Shown piece after piece: positions 48,466-59,171 of a stretch of DNA of 64,000 nt. The notes beneath the pieces were generated by a model, which did not search any database, had not been told where the DNA came from, and was given only the letters and a program-made list of their open reading frames with translations. The position numbers and the translations under genes are program-made. Each line of letters starts with the position of its first letter. Position 1 is the first letter of the stretch. This stretch comes from Pegoplata infirma (Eukaryota > Arthropoda > Insecta > Diptera > Anthomyiidae), in the NCBI GenBank assembly GCA_963921195.1, contig OY992537.1, forward strand, positions 558,001-622,000, in the 5' to 3' direction.

Positions 48466-49005
48466 TTTGTATACCGTCCAACCACAGTTTGGGGGTATAC
48501 TCACTTTGTCATTCCGTTTGTAACGCATCGAAATATCGGTCGGGGACCCCATAATGTATATATATTATTGATCAGTGATCGATTCTAAGACATTCTAGCG
48601 ATGTCCGTTTGTCCGTCCGTTCGTCTGTGGAGGACACGATACAGTCCAAAATAAAAGAGCTAGACTCCTGAAATTTGGCAAGAATATGTCTAATGGTCAT
48701 ATGCTGGTTAAGTTCGGAGATGGGCAAAATCGGACCACGGCGGAAAAATTTCCCCCTTTACGAACTAAACCAACCTCTGAAAAAAAGCCATTTTTTATAG
48801 ATTTTTTGTACTTTTGCTTAGCAAACGAAACATTTTTTATTTTAGAAGAAGTACAAAATCCTGTAGTTGGATCCAGGAAGGTTGTCTCCCACCACAGAAA
48901 CAACCCCCCCCCCCCCCCCCAACCAAAAAAAAGACGACCCCTTTTTTTTAACGTGTTGGAGGGTATAAAAAATTCGGCACAGCCGAATTTAACCCTCTCA
49001 CTTGT
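48466..49005 (+). mobile_element. Uninterrupted DINE-like element
   Basis: It starts TATACCGTCCAACCACAG, contains TCATTCCGTTTGTAACGC, ATTATTGATC, the GTCCGTCCGTTCGTC run and GGCGGAAAAATTTCCCC. It ends GGAGGGTATAAAAAATTCGG, CACAGCCGAATTT and CTCTCACTTG. It serves as the reference for the split copies. Confidence 0.75.
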
Positions 49006-49012
49006 TTTTTTT

Positions 49013-51259
49013 TGTATACCGTCCAACCACAGTTTTGGGGTATACTCACTTTGTCCGTTTGTAACGCATCGAAATATCGGTCGGGATTCCATAAAGTACA
49101 TATGGGGCATTCCATGGAAATCGGACACATTGAATAACTTTTTTTTTTTAGATTTTCCCAATTTGTTTACAGTTTTTAGTACCCTTCGAAAAATCCTTCG
49201 TGGTAAATTTTCAGATTTTTTGGATGACCCGTTCAAAAGATATCGAATTTTTAAAAATTGGTAGTTTGTTCCTTTACTCAAACTTCTTTTAATCATAACT
49301 TCTTCAATAATGGTCCAAATTTAAATTTTTTTTTTTTCAAAATTTTTATTTTTTTACGTTATTTCTAAAAAAAAATCCCAAAAAATTCTTAAAAGCGCTC
49401 TAGTATGCGATTTTTGAGTTTTAAAATTTAAATCTCATTTTTGAAAATGTTTGTACTCTTCGATTTTTTTTAAATTTTTTTGTGTAAAACTTCTATCAAT
49501 TCTACAAATTTTTTGCCCAGGAATATCGTGGGATAACGATTATTACTATTTTTTTAAATTTTTTGGTGCGTCATAGAGGGGTCCTTTATCAAACCGACCC
49601 CCATTAATTTTTACGTCTTAACATTTCTTTGGAACAAACTAATACCCTATCTCCAATTTCTAAGGGGGCTCCCACACAAAACAACATTTTTTAAAATTTG
49701 TTCCAACCGCTCTAACTGCCCTAATAGTGCCCTTAGAGCAACAAAGTGTATGACCGACCCACAATATTTTTTTTGTCCAAACATTTTCTCTGAACACACC
49801 TACCCTCTATCTTTAACTGTTAAGGCGGTCCCCATACATTTATTTTTATTTTTTGTAAATTTGTTTTATTTAATCAGCTTCTACCGGTCCAATGGTGCGT
49901 CCGAGAGGGGTCATTAGTGAGACCGACCCCCATTTATTTTTACCCTACAACATTTTTTCGAAACATACCTACGCCCTATCTCAACTCCCTAAGTAGGCTC
50001 CCATACAAAATTACATTTTTATAAAATTTGCCCCAACTGTTATTTGTATGGGAGCCTACTTAGGGAGTGGAGATAGGGCGTAGGTATGTTTTGGAAAAAT
50101 GTTGTAGGGTAAAAACAAATGGGGGTCGGTCTCAATAATGACCCCTCTCGGACGCACCATTGGACCGGTACAAGCTGATTAAATAAAACAAATTTACAAA
50201 AAATAAAAAAAATTGTATGGGGACCGCCTTAACAGTTAAAGATAGAGGCTGGGGTGTTCAGAGAAAATGTTTGAAATAAAAAAATATTGTGGGTTGGTCA
50301 TACATTTTGTTGCTCTAAGGGCACTATTAGGGCACTTAGAGCGGTTGGAACAAATTTAAAAAAATGTCTTTTTGTGTGGGAGCCCCCTTAGAAATTGGAG
50401 ATAGGGTATTAGTTTGTTCCAAAGAAATGTTAAGACGTAAAAATTAATGGGGGTCGGTCTTATAAAGGACCCCTCTATGACGCACCATTGGAGCAGTAGA
50501 AATAATTTTAAGATTGAAAAATTACTATAAAATTTTTTCAAAAAATTTTAAAAAATAGTAATAATCGTTATCCCACGATCTTCCTGGACAAAAAATTTGT
50601 AGAATTGATAGAAGTTTTACACAAAAAAATTTCATAAAAATCGAAGAGTACAAACATTTTCAAAAATGAGATTTAAATTTTAAAACTTTAAAATCGCATA
50701 CTAGAGCGCTTTTAAGAATTTTTGGCAATTTTTTTTAAAAAGTACGTAAAAAAACAAAAATTTTGAAAAAAAAAAATTTGAAATTTGGACCATTATTGAA
50801 GAAGTTATGATTAAAAGAAATTTGAGTAAAGGAACAAACTACCAATTTTTAAAAATTCGATATCTTTTGAACGGGTCATCCAAAAAATCTGAAAATTTAC
50901 CACGAAGGAGTTTTCGAAGGGTACTAAAAACTGTAAACAAATTGGGAAAATCTAAAAAAAAAGTTTTTCAAAGTGTCCGATTTCACATGGAATGCCCAAT
51001 ATATTATTGATCCATGATCGATTCTAAGACATTCTGTGAATGTCCGTCTGTCCGTCCGTCTGTCCGTCCGTCCGTTCGTCTGTATGTCTGTAAATGGCAC
51101 GATGCAGTCCAAAATAAAACAGCTATCCTCCTGAAATTTGGCACGAATATGTCTTTTGGTCCTAAGTTCGATAATGAGCAAAATCGGACTGGGGGAAAAA
51201 AGTTCCCCCTTAAAGAACTGAACCAAGTGGAGTGGAACCAAGTCAAGTGGAGGGTATAA
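49013..51259 (+). mobile_element. DINE-like element in tandem with the previous one, split by a palindrome
   Basis: TATACCGTCCAACCACAG restarts about 10 bp after the previous copy's end. The element is interrupted at CATAAAGTACATA and resumes at 51000 with TATTATTGATCCATG and the GTCCGTCCGTCC run, ending GGAGGGTATAAAA. Confidence 0.7.
49103..50999. mobile_element. 1.9-kb near-perfect palindrome (foldback element)
   Basis: The ends TGGGGCATTCCATGG and its complement are flanked by TA (49101-49102, 51000-51001). The two arms of about 920 bp pair along their length, with a loop of about 33 nt near 50010-50045 (TAGGCTCCCATACA / TGTATGGGAGCCTA). Each arm contains tandem units with GAGGGGTC and GACCGACCCCCAT. 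The same peptide can be read from both arms on opposite strands, which is a consequence of the palindrome, not a gene. Confidence 0.8.
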
Positions 51260-51380
51260 AAAATGTGTTTTGAATTTACCAAAATTTAAGTTTTTTTTTG
51301 TTCGGGACCCCCCCTTCCCCTGAAACTCTCTCGCGGCCCCCTAGGGGGTCAGGACCAACCGTTTGAGAACCATTGCATTA

Positions 51381-51650
51381 GAGTGTCCCTTATTTTGTAA
51401 ATGTTGAGACAGTACCCGCTAATTTTTTTCCATTTGACTTAAAAATAACTCGGGAAAAATTTTACGCCCCTACGACCACGCCTTCCCTACGCGACGGGGC
51501 CTTAAAGAGCGAGGCCTTAAAAATCATTTTTCCATACAAACCAAACATTTTTTTTTTGGATTTTTAATTTTTTTGTTATTAATTATTATGTATATTACTT
51601 TGTTAGCTTATTCACGACAAAAAATTTGATTTTGGTGGAATAAGGCTTTC
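51381..51650 (+). mobile_element. Truncated relative of the 8770-9714 foldback
   Basis: GAGTGTCCCTTATTTTG, CCTACGACCACGCCTTCCC, GCGACGGGGCC and AAAAATTTGATTTTGGTGG follow the order of the right arm of 8770-9714 in reverse complement. Its first bases lie inside the hAT duplication CATTAGAG. Confidence 0.7.
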
Positions 51651-52141
51651 ATCATTCTCATCGTTTTTATTAAAATATTTTTTTTTTGTAAAGGTAATAA
51701 GGTAACTTAATATTTGAATAATAATCCCTTTTGATATAACTCTTTTTGTCGCCACAAGGGGTCGCTAAAGTTAGAGAATTTCCAAGCAATTGATAATTTA
51801 AAAAATAATATTATTTTGAGTTTTACAAAAATAGTTCCCAAAAATTTAGTTTTTAAGATAATGACTTGATTTTTTCTGCCAAAAATTAAAAAATAAATTT
51901 GCAATACGGAAAATTTTTCGTTGGAGATAGAAGTTAAAGTATATGCCTTTTGTAAAACTTTGAAATACTATTTTTTTGTGAGGATCTTTAAAATAACAAA
52001 AGTTTGATGGAATACTAAAAAATATGTATTAACCGATTTTTGATTTGATAATTTTTTTTTAAATCATTTAAATCATCTTTCAAAGAAAAAAAACAACGCT
52101 TGCAACTTTTGAGTAGAACTTTAAATAAATTTTTTTTTTTT

Positions 52142-52738
52142 ATTAATTTTGTTTTATTTATTGTTGGACTTTATATTTTATAACTGAAGTTTTTATTTAT
52201 TTCGGTTTGAGCCCATATTAATTATTTCTGAGAAATAATTATTTTTGTTGTACAATGAGAAAATCTGAAAAAAATAATTGACAACACAGGCTAAGTGGAG
52301 ATGTCGACAGCTTTCGGAAGAAGCCACCCTTCCTTCGTCAGCGCTCTTCGATTGTCACTGTAGGTGTGTAAGATTAAAATCAGCTATTTAAAGTTTAAAT
52401 TTTAAACGTACATTAAGGTGAAAAAGCGGACGAGAATTATATCACATTTCATCACCCATATGTTACGTTTAGCACGAACTTAATCAATCTATTTTTAACT
52501 TTTTCTAACACAGTTGTAATTTCTTACACTGTATTAGATTTTCTCAGAGTTGCAACCCTTAGTAGGACTTTTCAAGTCTGGAAAAATGTCCGTTAGGTTT
52601 GAATTTATATTTCATATTTCTAATTCTTAGAAATATTACTAAATTGCATGGTACCTTATGAGTTGAGTATTAATTCTGTTTTATTTATTTTTGGACTTTA
52701 TATTCTATAACTGAAGTTTTTATTTATTTCGGTTTGAG
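52142..52738 (-). repeat. 70-bp direct repeats (52142-52211 and 52669-52738) bounding a 457-bp unit
   Basis: ATTAATTTTGTTTTATTTAT and the rest through TTATTTATTTCGGTTTGAG are repeated with few changes, 527 bp apart. The unit between them carries the hammerhead-like motif. It could be the partial-LTR arrangement of a Penelope-like element, or a tandem duplication. Confidence 0.5.
52311..52341 (-). ncRNA. Hammerhead-ribozyme-like core motif
   Basis: The minus strand reads CTGACGA, then A, GGAAG, an 8-nt loop, CTTCC, then GAAAG. This matches the CUGANGA / stem II / GAAA core. No convincing stem I and stem III partners were found nearby, so activity is doubtful. Hammerhead motifs are known in Penelope-like retroelements. 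Confidence 0.35.
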
Positions 52739-52764
52739 TCTCGTTGTAGCGAAATCGACCAAGG

Positions 52765-52836
52765 GTTTTTGTGGGAATCGAACCCACGACCCCCTGTTTC
52801 ATATGCTAGCACGCTACCAACTAACCTACAGGGGCC
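52765..52836 (-). repeat. tRNA-like sequence (SINE head or tRNA pseudogene)
   Basis: The minus strand contains an A-box-like TAGGTTAGTTGGTAG and a B box GGTTCGATTCC inside a perfect 5-bp T stem (GTGGG/CCCAC). The anticodon arm is not convincing and no proper acceptor pairing is seen. It continues directly into the 70-bp repeat, which suits a tRNA-derived SINE. Confidence 0.6.
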
Positions 52837-52860
52837 CCTGTAGGTATCTTTAAGATACCT
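52825..52860. repeat. Two adjacent palindromes at the tRNA-like 5' edge
   Basis: CCTACAGGGGCCCCTGTAGG (52825-52844) is a perfect 20-bp palindrome. AGGTATCTTTAAGATACCT follows, overlapping its end. Confidence 0.6.
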
Positions 52861-53069
52861 ATTTTCTTCTCTGAGAAATGGTCTTTTAAATTATTTTTCT
52901 AAAGAAAAATTTGTAAAAAACTTTTAGACTATAACATATCGACTTCTCTCTACAAAACCTGCCACCACACTTAAAAGTACTACTCATTCCCTTCAAACCT
53001 CTTTTTGTATTTTTCCGATATCATTTTTCTTCGCTAACATATCGTCAGTAGAAGTTTTTGGGTTTTGGT

Positions 53070-54485
53070 TATAAATTTCGATGTGTTACAAACGGAATGA
53101 CAAACTTATATATACCTTAGAGGTGTCCTTAAAAACGAAAATCACCTTTTTATACCTGGTAGGGTCCTATATTGTTCTTTAGTATCTAAAAATGAGTGAG
53201 CCAAAATTTGGGGACAATCGGCTAAAAATAACTCGTGCCGAAAATGGATTGAAGTTTTGGGACATTCTTATAAGAACGAAAAACTCGTTTTTTCTAGTTT
53301 TTGGAAAAACATTGGTATTTAATATTTTTTGTTAAATTTTTTGTGAAATAATATGAAAATGGTACTAAATTACCTTTTCAAAACGACTAATAAAATTAAA
53401 ATCGGATGAAAAATAAGCATTTTACGCATACATGCCCCAGACCATTGTATGGTTTTTAGAGCCAGAATTTCAAAATTTTCAAAATTTTTAGGCAAAAAAA
53501 TAGTAAAAATTTAATTTTACTTTATGATCAAATTGAAAAAATGTTTAAGATTAAAAATAGCAGATATGGTAGTCAAGCTTTTTTTTTATTTGGCGCGGGT
53601 AGTGATAAAATTTCCGCGGATTCCAAATAAAATGCGTTTTTCTACAATAATTAAGCAAATTTTTGAAAATTTGTGCTCTATTGTGCGGATCGAAGTGTAA
53701 AACGTAAATTCTGTAACTTTTGAGAAATCGGATATATGCAGATATTTTGCATTATAGAAATGTATAACGTCTCAAATTTCTCATTTCACCTCGACGAAGA
53801 GGGGTTAAAGATGCCCGAATTCTCAAAAAATTTACAGAATTTATGTATTTCACTTCGTATAATACAATACAGAAAATTGTTTCCCATATTTGCTAAATTA
53901 TTTCAGAAAAACTCATTTTCTTTGGAATCCGCGGAAATTATATCACTACCCACGCCAAATGAAAAAAAAGTTATACTACCATATCTGTTAGTTTTTATCT
54001 ACAACATGAATTTAATATAATTATAAAGTAAAATTTAATTTTTTTTATTTTTTTGCCTAAAAATTTTGAAAATTTTCAAATTTTGGCTTTAAAAACCATG
54101 CAATGGTCTGGGGCATGTATGCGTAAAATGTTTATTTTTCACCCGATTTGAATTTCTTTAAGCTTTTTGGAAAGGTAATTTATTACCATTTTCATATTAC
54201 TTAACAAAAAAATTAACAAAAAATATCATATACCAATATTTTTCAAAAAACTAGAAAAAACGTGTTTTTTCATCAGATAAGAGTGTCCCAAAACTTCAAT
54301 CCATTTTCGGCACGAGTTATTTTTATCCGATTGTCTCCAAATTTTGGCTCACTCATTTTTAGATACAAAACTACAATTTAGGACCCTACCACGTATTAAA
54401 AAGTGATTTTGAAAAATTACCTTAGTCGTTAGGACACCTTTAATATACCTTCTATCACTAGAGTGGAGGGTATAAAAACAAAAGA
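53070..54485 (-). repeat. DINE-like fragment split by a hAT foldback
   Basis: TTTCGATGTGTTACAAACGG and AATGACAAACTTATATATACC before the insertion, and CTTCTATCACTAGAGTGGAG and GGTATAAA after it, match 48165-48235 in order. Confidence 0.6.
53118..54442. mobile_element. 1.3-kb hAT-type foldback element
   Basis: The ends TAGAGGTGTCCT and AGGACACCTTTA fit the hAT YARNG rule and are flanked by a perfect 8-bp duplication ATATACCT (53110-53117, 54443-54450). The arms pair over about 550 bp (GTGCCGAAAATGGATTGAAG with its complement; GGTCTGGGGCATG). No transposase. Confidence 0.8.
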
Positions 54486-55786
54486 GAGTTGTGACTCCCA
54501 ATGTTCATGCATCCCCCGATTTTTTGTTGGATCCATCAGAAAATTTGTTTTCTTTGTTAACGTATTACAATTTAAGATAGGAGTAAAATTTTGTGTAAGA
54601 AATCCAAGTGAAAACCATAAAAAATGTGAGAGTGTATTTTTTCTCCCTTGTATACAACAATCACGTAAAATAAATAAAGTTTCATAACGGTTACACGTGA
54701 CTCACCAAACATTTTTATGAATGAACATTTTCAATAATTTCAATTTAAGGTTGAAATTTTCCTTCACTTACCTACTGCTATTACACATTTAATCAATGAA
54801 TACTTTTATTCATTTTTAAGATTTTTTTTAAAGGAACTTTAATGACACCAGTTTGATCAAATGAAACCAGTTTTCATTACTTTCACTAAGCTTTTTAGTC
54901 ATAAAAATTGGCTTATGACAGTCATATCCAGTCACAACTGTAAATAGATCCGCAAACTTTTATATAAAATTCGTATTTTTTTAAAAAAATGTTGATGCTA
55001 AAAGTCTATTATTCTGAAATTTTTTTTATTAAAGTATTAGATTTTTATAAATGATTCATTCACAAAATAACGCAAATGTTGAGACATTTCTACTACAAAA
55101 AAACTCTAACAAGGAAGGTATCCCATAGCTTACACTCCAATTGCCATGCAACTTATATATCTGTGGCAAAAACCCATAACAACATAAGTCGAGTTGTGTC
55201 CAAAACGTGTTTTTGCATTTTCGGAATCTCCTTATGCATTTTCGTATTGTATAAAATTTTTATGAAAATGGGAACATTACTTTCTGAGATATTGATTTCG
55301 AACTCCACAACTCATTTTTTTTAATGACAAATAAAAATCGTAAGAGCATATCTGAGTTATGTTTTTATTCCTTATTTTAAAATCAGCAATCGTTGAAGAC
55401 GCTAAAATGTATTTTACAGGGATACATAACTGCATATCTCGACATATGCTTGGATTAAAATGTAATTTTGCAAAACGCAATTACAACATCAATGGTTGTC
55501 ACCCGATATCTCCGTTGTCCTAATATATATCAACTTTTAAAGTAGCGAAGATTGTGTCGATAATAATGCTTGAGATATTTAAATGCCCAAAATGTTAAAA
55601 TTTTTAAACCCAGATTTGGTATTTAAAATTAAAACTTAAAAATGCTCTCCTGAAAAGTAGTATAAAAACACTTATGCACTTATTCCTTTTTGCCACAGAT
55701 ATGTTAATAAGTACCGAAAACTAAGTTTAACCTGCATTATTTAAAAAATGCTATATAGAAAATATAGAATATATAGAAAAGGTTGA
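54486..55786. other. Intergenic, no gene recognised
   Basis: AT-rich; open frames at 54463-54687 and 55076-55324 have no recognisable domain. TTATGCATTTTCGTATTG and similar words occur, but no clear element ends. Confidence 0.35.
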
Positions 55787-55846
55787 TAGCGTCCAGATTG
55801 AGAAAATATTAAATGAGATACGAGGGTCGCGCTGAAAATTTAATTA

Positions 55847-57142
55847 CACTGTGCTACAGTGCAAAAATACTTCTAATGTGACATGGTCTAGGTTGTTGGT
55901 TTTGTCGAGTAGATCACAAAAATGCCCATTTAACTTGCCAGACACCCTCAAATTTTAGAGTTATTGCCATAAAACGTTTTTTTGGGTTTTTGCTCACTAA
56001 ACCTTGTGTAATTCAGAAAATTTTCAACCGATTTTAAATTTTTTAACTGTTTTGGATAAAAGAAGGATAGGGCTTTCCATGTGTGTGAATTGGTCTACAC
56101 ATAAAAAAAAGATATCTATTGATTTTTTGTATAATATCTAATTTTTTTGTTATTTTTTGCAAATTTTTCGAGTTTATCGATTTTTTTCTGCTATAGTTCG
56201 TTCAACAACCTTTATATTTATAAACATATCTTTAAAGAAAATTTAGTTCTGAATTCGATGAGATTTATCCTGTAAAAATCAGATAAGAATTGACAGAGTT
56301 GTGATAGTTTTTCTAAAAAAGAAAATTAAGATTTTTCAGGAAATCGCCGTTCAGACAACCCAGGCAAAAAAAATAAATTTATCATAAGAGGTCATGTACA
56401 ATATTTTTAAAGGTTTTTGGCGCGCTGAATCCGAATCTGGCCTTTAAATTTCTCTATCTTTTCAGGTTTTTGAGATATTTAACATAAATTGATATATCAA
56501 GAACTAAATAAGATAGCTCAATTTCAAGGTCAAATTTGAATTCAGGGGGCCAAAAACCTTTAAAATAATGATACGAAACCTCTCAGTATGTTCGTATATT
56601 TTTTTATTTTTTTTCCTGGGTTGTCCGAAATGCAATTTCATGCAAAATCTTAATTTAATTTTTTAGAAAATTTATCACAACTCTGTCAATTGTTATTCGA
56701 TTTTTTCGGCATAAAGCTCATCGTATTCACAATTAAATTTTCTTTAAGAACAAGTTTATAAAAATAAACATTGTTGAACGAACTATAGCAGAAAAAAATC
56801 GATAAACTCAAAAATTTTTCAAAAAATAACAAAATAATTAGATATTGTTGAAAAAATCAATACATGTATTTCTTAAATGTATAGACCAATTCACACACAT
56901 AAAAATCCCTATATTTCTTCTATCCAAAACAGTTAAAAAATTAAAAATCGGTGGAAAACTTTTTAAGTTACACGTGGTTTAGTGAGAAAAGCCTCAAAAA
57001 AACTTTTTTTGACAATAACTTTAAAATTTGAGGGTGTCTGGCAAGTTTGATGGGCATTTTTGTGATCTTTTCGACGAGACCTGCAACCTTAACTACCTCA
57101 TTTCAAAAGTATATTCGATTTTGTGTTTTTTGTAGCACAGTG
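55847..57142. mobile_element. 1.3-kb foldback with CACTGTGCTAC ends
   Basis: The ends CACTGTGCTACA and GTAGCACAGTG are flanked by TTA on each side (55844-55846, 57143-57145), compatible with a CACTA-like 3-bp duplication. The arms of about 600 bp pair throughout (CCAGACACCCTCAAATTTTA; AACTGTTTTGGATA; ATTCACACACAT). It sits inside a relic of the 44568-45391 family, whose CGTCCAGATTGA and CGAGGGTCG words flank it. Confidence 0.75.
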
Positions 57143-57145
57143 TTA

Positions 57146-58130
57146 TTTATTGACGTTTTTTAGAAAATTTTTAAAAAATATTTCTAAGTTGATTTTTTTC
57201 AAGTTCAAATATTAAAAATTTATAAAATAGTACAATAGTTTTGATTAAGTTATCAACTCATTTTTCCAATGACTTAAACAAAAATCTAAATTTTTTAAAT
57301 GCAGTAAAAAAATATGAATTTTTTTTACTTTCAATTCTTTTGACCGCCACTTTTTTGTAACATTTTAAATTTTTTCTTAGTATATTCTGTAACTCGAGAA
57401 GGCGATATTATAATTTTTTTTCTAAGATATATTAAAACTAAGAATAGAAAGTCAATTTCATTGTGATAAACAATTCTCAAAGTTTGTATATTTGATTTTG
57501 TTATATTAAAACGCTACAGTCTTTACACTTTCTCCTTTTAAGGCGCGTTTAGACGGGAGAGAAAACCCCTAGATTTAAATTAAAACACAACTCTGTGGTA
57601 ATATACTTTTGACTTTGTGTCAAATCTCATATCTTTAATACTTGTTTTTGCTTACCATTTTCATAATATTATTATTTGTTTTCGCACATTTAGTCAATAT
57701 TTTGTAGATTGGAAACCGAATTAAAGTAAATAAAAAATATATAATACAATTTTATTTGACATTCCAATTTTAAAAGTTACCACAGAGTTGTTTTTTACTT
57801 TAAATCTAGCTGAATTCTCTCTCGTATAATCACGCCTTTAAAAGTAGTGGTACTAGTAACCCATCAATGGCAGTACCTATATACCAAAAAAATATATAAT
57901 GTGAAGAGTCTTGACTGGTTGTAATTTTCTTATTTGTTTAAAATAGAATTATATGATCAAGGATTTTCACTGGCTCAGAGAAGATCGAAGATTAACTACA
58001 TAATTTTAAGATTCAACCCAACAATTTATTTTGAATCCCATTTAAGTCCCTACTTATAGTGCATCATAATAGCCAGAAATTAATTTGATGGTTTCCTAGA
58101 AGTTGTCGCTTTTAAATAGTTACTTAAATG
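57146..58130. other. Region downstream of the TULIP-family gene
   Basis: At 57170-57320 sequence resembling 45060-45130 (TCAACTCATTTTTCCAATGA, AAACAAAAAT) continues the foldback relic. At 57540-57840 an inverted pair, AGGCGCGTTTAGACGGGAGAG and TCTCTCGTATAATCACGCCTTT, bounds about 300 bp, possibly a MITE. No gene was seen. Confidence 0.4.
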
Positions 58131-58133
58131 TAG

Positions 58134-58139
58134 TTTATT
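58134..58139 (-). terminator. Polyadenylation signal AATAAA
   Basis: AATAAA on the minus strand lies about 40 nt after the stop codon of the TULIP-family gene. A second AATAAA on the same strand occurs at about 58025-58030. The position suits a short 3' UTR; actual cleavage is not shown. Confidence 0.6.
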
Positions 58140-58178
58140 GGAATTCAAAATGTTCAATAAAAAAAAAACTTAAACTAA

Positions 58179-59171
58179 TTAGATTTTAAAATCAAATGGC
58201 ATTGTTCCTTCTGTCTGAAATTTTTCAAAATTGTCTTTAATGGCCTGTTCCACATCAATTGTATTGAATTTTTCCTGTATACGAATTTTTACAGGGTTCT
58301 CCAAGGCGTCCATTATTTGATAGCGTAATAAATTGGGCAAAACATTTACAACAAACTCCATAATATAATCCATGGTACCAGCACCATCGCATCTAACCTG
58401 TATATTTCCCAAATCAATTTGTAAATCATTGATTTGTGGTCTTTTCCGGGTATCAAGAGCTTGGCTTAACTCAACTGTCAGGCGAATATGCTGAACTGTA
58501 AATTGGACATGACCAACCCGGGATACTAAGCCACAGCCTACTTCCCATTGGCCAGCACCAGATATTTGTTGAGTGCCAACTTTCACTTTTAAAGATACAG
58601 TATTATTTTCCATGGAAACAACAACATCACCGACACGATAGAATGATGATATGCCATTAATCCAAGTATTTGACATTTGCATACTGAAAACACCCACCGT
58701 ACGATTGTAGTCAGGCAATCGATATGGATCGTAACCCATTTCTCTAACCTTTTTCCGGCCCTCGGCGATAGCAATATCTAGAGGAGTTATGGAGTTCGGC
58801 AATAATTTATCGCCCATTAATTTGGCAATATTGTTATTTATTTCTTCTCTTAATTTTTTGTCAGCCTCTTGCAGCATATAAGGTTTCATAGCATCGAATA
58901 CTAAGTTGGGTGCCGAATTTATTATTCCTTGGAAAACGGTACCCAAAAAACCTAAATTTTGAAAATCCATAGCCATGTCCTTAAATGTTATGTCCATTTT
59001 TATGTGCTCCGTAGTCAAATGACCATCACGTTGTACTTGCAATGAAGCGGAGGCTTTAACAAACACCTTTTTCAAAATAACAGTAAATGGCCCATTGGCT
59101 TTGGAAAAGAACGAACTCAGAGTATACATTCCCTTCGCATGCATTGTATCAAGTTCAATGCCAGCATCAAC
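58179..59171 (-). CDS. Exon 3 (most of both lobes) of the TULIP-family gene
   Basis: The acceptor TTTTTAAACAG precedes 59171. The exon reads VDAGIELDT and then the long open frame to the TAA at 58181-58179. It therefore starts nine codons upstream of the first internal Met of the exon. It encodes residues 118-447. Confidence 0.85.
   Translation of the reverse strand, partial: VDAGIELDTMHAKGMYTLSSFFSKANGPFTVILKKVFVKASASLQVQRDGHLTTEHIKMDITFKDMAMDFQNLGFLGTVFQGIINSAPNLVFDAMKPYMLQEADKKLREEINNNIAKLMGDKLLPNSITPLDIAIAEGRKKVREMGYDPYRLPDYNRTVGVFSMQMSNTWINGISSFYRVGDVVVSMENNTVSLKVKVGTQQISGAGQWEVGCGLVSRVGHVQFTVQHIRLTVELSQALDTRKRPQINDLQIDLGNIQVRCDGAGTMDYIMEFVVNVLPNLLRYQIMDALENPVKIRIQEKFNTIDVEQAIKDNFEKFQTEGTMPFDFKI

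Larger units (their letters stand above)
46787..51375. mobile_element. 4.6-kb hAT shell filled with nested repeats
   Basis: The left end CAGAGCTTCTCACTAAC and the right end GTTTGAGAACCATTG are hAT-type (CAxxGxTTCTCA). They are flanked by a perfect 8-bp duplication CATTAGAG (46779-46786, 51376-51383). Subterminal GCGACCCC words occur at both ends. The original body (46840-47620) has tandem-like units with TGGTCAGATCCCAGACGCAT. Three DINE-like copies and a 1.9-kb palindrome fill the rest. No transposase was seen. Confidence 0.8.

Noticed and set aside
48686..49296. Open frames of about 190-199 aa on both strands
   Set aside because: They run across a DINE end, a C-tract, a second DINE start and a palindrome arm. 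The same peptide recurs on the opposite arm at 50807-51010, which shows it is a by-product of the palindrome.
52765..52836. Functional tRNA gene
   Set aside because: A and B boxes and a T stem are present, but the acceptor and anticodon stems do not form well. A SINE head or pseudogene is more likely.
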